Part shown: positions 62,291 to 64,000 of the stretch, piece by piece | Position numbering within the stretch: the first letter of the stretch is position 1 | How the letters are laid out: each line of letters opens with the position of its first letter | From: Pseudoxanthomonas sp. Root630 | Lineage (GTDB): Bacteria > Pseudomonadota > Gammaproteobacteria > Xanthomonadales > Xanthomonadaceae | Direction of reading: 5' to 3' | Length of the DNA stretch: 64,000 nt | Assembly (NCBI RefSeq): GCF_001427585.1 | Contig: NZ_LMGY01000001.1 | Coordinates: 187,270-251,269 of the forward strand | The notes under the pieces: model-generated | What the model was told of the DNA's origin: nothing | Database searches by the model: none | What the model saw: the letters and a program-made list of their open reading frames with translations, nothing else | Made by a program: the position numbers and the translations under genes

Positions 62291-62827
62291 TCAATGGGCG
62301 GCAGGCGCGTCCGCCGGCGGCGTCGGCAGCACCAGGCCGAGGTAAGGCGCCGGCGGCGTCTGGCCAGGCGGCAGCGCCTCGGGTGCGGGTTGGCCGGCGG
62401 CGCCGAGCGAATGCACGAAGCGGTAGATCGCGCGACGGTCTTCCTCCGTCATCGCGCGCACGGCGAAGTCCGGCATCATCGGGCGGGTGCGCAGGTTGGC
62501 GCTGTACTCCAGCCACTGCGCTTCGGTGAGTTGCTGCATGCGCAGCCGCAGGTTGCTCGGGTAGGTGGTGCCCCACGGACCATGGAAGCCCATCGGCGAG
62601 CCCACCAGCCAGCCGGCCTTGTCGGTCGTGCCGCCGGATTCGGCATAGCCCGGGGTGTGGCAGTCGTTGCAGCCGGTGGTCCGCACCAGGTATTCGCCGC
62701 GGGCGAGCAGGTCGGCGTCGTTGGGCGCGGGTGGCGGAAGGCTGGCCGTCGTCGGCGTTTGCGCAGGCTGGCAGGCGGACAGGGTGAGGCACAGGGCGGT
62801 GGCGAGCAGGAGCGGGCTGGCGCGCAT
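62291..62827 (-). CDS. Mono-haem c-type cytochrome lipoprotein
   Basis: The 178-residue protein begins with lipoprotein signal MRASPLLLATALCLTLSAC (lipidated Cys19), then a Pro/Ala-rich linker and the haem motif CNDCH at residues 53-57. A probable axial Met lies in RTRPMMPDF. The tail is Pro/Ala-rich. It is a membrane-bound periplasmic cytochrome, role unknown. The start at 62827 is set by the signal peptide; an in-frame ATG at 62887 would put a basic extension before it. Confidence 0.88.
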   Translation of the reverse strand: MRASPLLLATALCLTLSACQPAQTPTTASLPPPAPNDADLLARGEYLVRTTGCNDCHTPGYAESGGTTDKAGWLVGSPMGFHGPWGTTYPSNLRLRMQQLTEAQWLEYSANLRTRPMMPDFAVRAMTEEDRRAIYRFVHSLGAAGQPAPEALPPGQTPPAPYLGLVLPTPPADAPAAH

Positions 62828-62980
62828 GGTGGTGGTCGCAATAAGGGGAACGGGCATCGAACGCGCCGTCCTGCACGGACCGGCCACGCGCCGCCACCGA
62901 AGCGTTCAGGCGAGGGAAAGTTGGGAAACGCCATGCGCATGGGCGAGAATCCCCCTTCCTCCCTTCCGCCGGACCCCCGC

Positions 62981-63454
62981 ATGCCCCGCAAGATCGAAGC
63001 CCGCCAATCCGACATCCACGGCAACGGCGTGTTCGCCATCGCCCCGATCAAGAAGGGCGAGCGGGTGGTGGAATACAAGGGCAAGCGGCGCACGCACGAC
63101 GAAGTCGATGCCGACGACGCCGGCGACGTGGACTCCGGCCACACCTTCCTGTTCACGCTCAACGACGATTACGTCATCGACGCCAACCACAAGGGCAACA
63201 AGGCGCGCTGGATCAACCACAGCTGCGACCCGAACTGCGAGGCGGTGATCGAGGAGCACGACGGCAAGAACCGCAAGAAGGACAAGGTCTTCATCGAGGC
63301 GATCCGCGCCATCAAGCCGGGCGAGGAACTGACCTACAACTACGGCATCACCCTGGATGAGCCGCACACCGCGCGCCTGAAGAAGATCTGGGCCTGCCGC
63401 TGCGGCAGCAAGAAATGCACGGGCACCATGCTGCAGCCCAAGAAAGGGCGCTGA
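62981..63454 (+). CDS. SET domain protein-lysine methyltransferase
   Basis: The 157-residue protein is a compact SET domain: IEARQSDIHGNGVFAIAPIKKGERVVEYKGKRRTHDE (near residues 5-41), YVIDANHKGNKARWINHSCDPNCEAV (the pseudoknot NHSCDPN) and IRAIKPGEELTYNYGI. A post-SET cysteine cluster follows, WACRCGSKKCTGTM. It would methylate lysine on a protein target with AdoMet; the target is unknown. An upstream ATG at 62932 is in frame but poorly supported. Confidence 0.9.
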   Translation: MPRKIEARQSDIHGNGVFAIAPIKKGERVVEYKGKRRTHDEVDADDAGDVDSGHTFLFTLNDDYVIDANHKGNKARWINHSCDPNCEAVIEEHDGKNRKKDKVFIEAIRAIKPGEELTYNYGITLDEPHTARLKKIWACRCGSKKCTGTMLQPKKGR

Positions 63455-63567
63455 TCTCTCCCAGGCACGGATGCCGCAGGATGCCGAAAGGTTGAAATGA
63501 CCGAAGGCAGGTGTGGCATCCGCCCCGCGTCGATAACGTGCGCGCACCGGACCACCACCCGAACGCC

Positions 63568-64000
63568 ATGACCCTCACCCGATTCGCCGGCCTGCTCGCG
63601 CTGGCCCTGCCGTGCACCGTGGCCCAGGCCGTCGAGATCGACGGCCGCATCGATCCTGCCGAATGGCAGGACGCGCGGCACGTCAGCGACTTCCGCAAGA
63701 CCCAGCCGCTGACCGGCGAGCCGGGCTCGCTCGCCACCGAAGCCTGGGTGCTGGCCACGCCCGAGGGCCTGGCGATCGCGTTCCGCAACACCCAGCCGGC
63801 CGGCGTGCCGCGCACGCGGCAGAAAGTGCAGCGCGATTTCGACGCGCAGGTCGACCGCGTCAACGCCTTCATCGATTTCGATGGCGACGGACGCACCGGT
63901 TATGCCTTCACCGTCAGCTCCACCGGCGGCATCGCCGACGAAATCATCACCAACGAGAACCAGTTCAGCGACGACTGGGACGGCCAGTGGCGGTATGCGG
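63568..64000 (+). CDS. Exported DUF5916-like/CBM9-type protein, 3' end cut by the window
   Basis: The visible 144 codons start MTLTRFAGLLALALPCTVAQA, a signal peptide, followed by VEIDGRIDPAEWQDARHVSDF and VNAFIDFDGDGRTGYAFTVSSTGGIADEIITNENQFSDDWDGQWR. This pattern is typical of the CBM9-like N-terminal domain of DUF5916 proteins. The rest of the protein lies beyond the window. Function is unknown, but such proteins are usually outer-membrane or periplasmic. Confidence 0.75.
   Translation, partial: MTLTRFAGLLALALPCTVAQAVEIDGRIDPAEWQDARHVSDFRKTQPLTGEPGSLATEAWVLATPEGLAIAFRNTQPAGVPRTRQKVQRDFDAQVDRVNAFIDFDGDGRTGYAFTVSSTGGIADEIITNENQFSDDWDGQWRYA

Overview
The window is about 64 kb of high-GC, gene-dense bacterial chromosome. 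Several gene orders and the protein sequences fit a gamma-proteobacterium of the Xanthomonadaceae (Lysobacteraceae), such as Pseudoxanthomonas, Luteimonas or Lysobacter; the genus cannot be fixed from sequence alone. The most telling order is kdsD-kdsC-lptCAB-rpoN-hpf-hprK-rapZ-PTS-mgtE. No rRNA, tRNA, CRISPR array, insertion sequence or prophage is visible.

Layout. 1-3 kb: yggS (cut by the left edge) diverges from the twitching-motility ATPase genes pilT and pilU. 3-5.6 kb: small hypothetical genes, repeat-like palindromes and lower-GC sequence, the most accessory-looking patch. 5.6-15.8 kb: an acetyl-CoA hydrolase/CoA-transferase, tag, yqgE-ruvX-pyrB, a GGDEF protein, an esterase lipoprotein, a probably exported ATP-dependent DNA ligase, a CSD-DUF1294 fusion and mgtE. 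16-26 kb: a transporter-less regulatory PTS (EI, HPr, EIIA, HPr kinase), rapZ, hpf, rpoN, and the lipopolysaccharide export and Kdo supply genes lptB/A/C, kdsC and kdsD. 26-35.5 kb: an ibaG-like bolA gene, murA, three tandem DUF3108 genes, purN/purM, a DUF2066 protein, an AI-2E family permease and hda. 35.5-43 kb: an ECF sigma/anti-sigma/PDZ group, the peptidoglycan-recycling pair murU-amgK, manC/xanB, a GlsB-type membrane protein, an M20 peptidase and comEA.

44-62 kb is an iron and Fe-S region. From 48.7 kb down to 44.0 kb on the minus strand lies a five-gene run: PepSY membrane protein, DUF2271, DUF4198, ApbE flavin transferase, and a membrane-anchored flavodoxin/ferredoxin-reductase-type flavoprotein. 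Its promoter overlaps a Fur-box-like sequence. The DUF2271 protein carries DGVTGPT, close to the ApbE flavinylation motif, so the run could be a periplasmic flavin-based electron-transfer (ferric or siderophore reductase) system. Two TonB-dependent receptors and piuC follow. Each receptor is preceded by a small unrecognised ORF with its own Fur-box promoter. Next comes the SUF operon (Rrf2 regulator, sufB, sufC, sufD, sufS, GNAT, Rieske ferredoxin) on the minus strand, with a palindromic operator over its promoter.

The right end holds a small membrane protein, a mono-haem cytochrome lipoprotein, a SET-domain methyltransferase and a truncated exported protein. PilT/PilU, ComEA and the exported ligase all fit DNA uptake by natural transformation. 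Many genes overlap by 1-4 bases, so operons are tight. Two genes (yqgE and the SUF GNAT) share the layout TANAAT-N7-ATG, which suggests leaderless transcripts.
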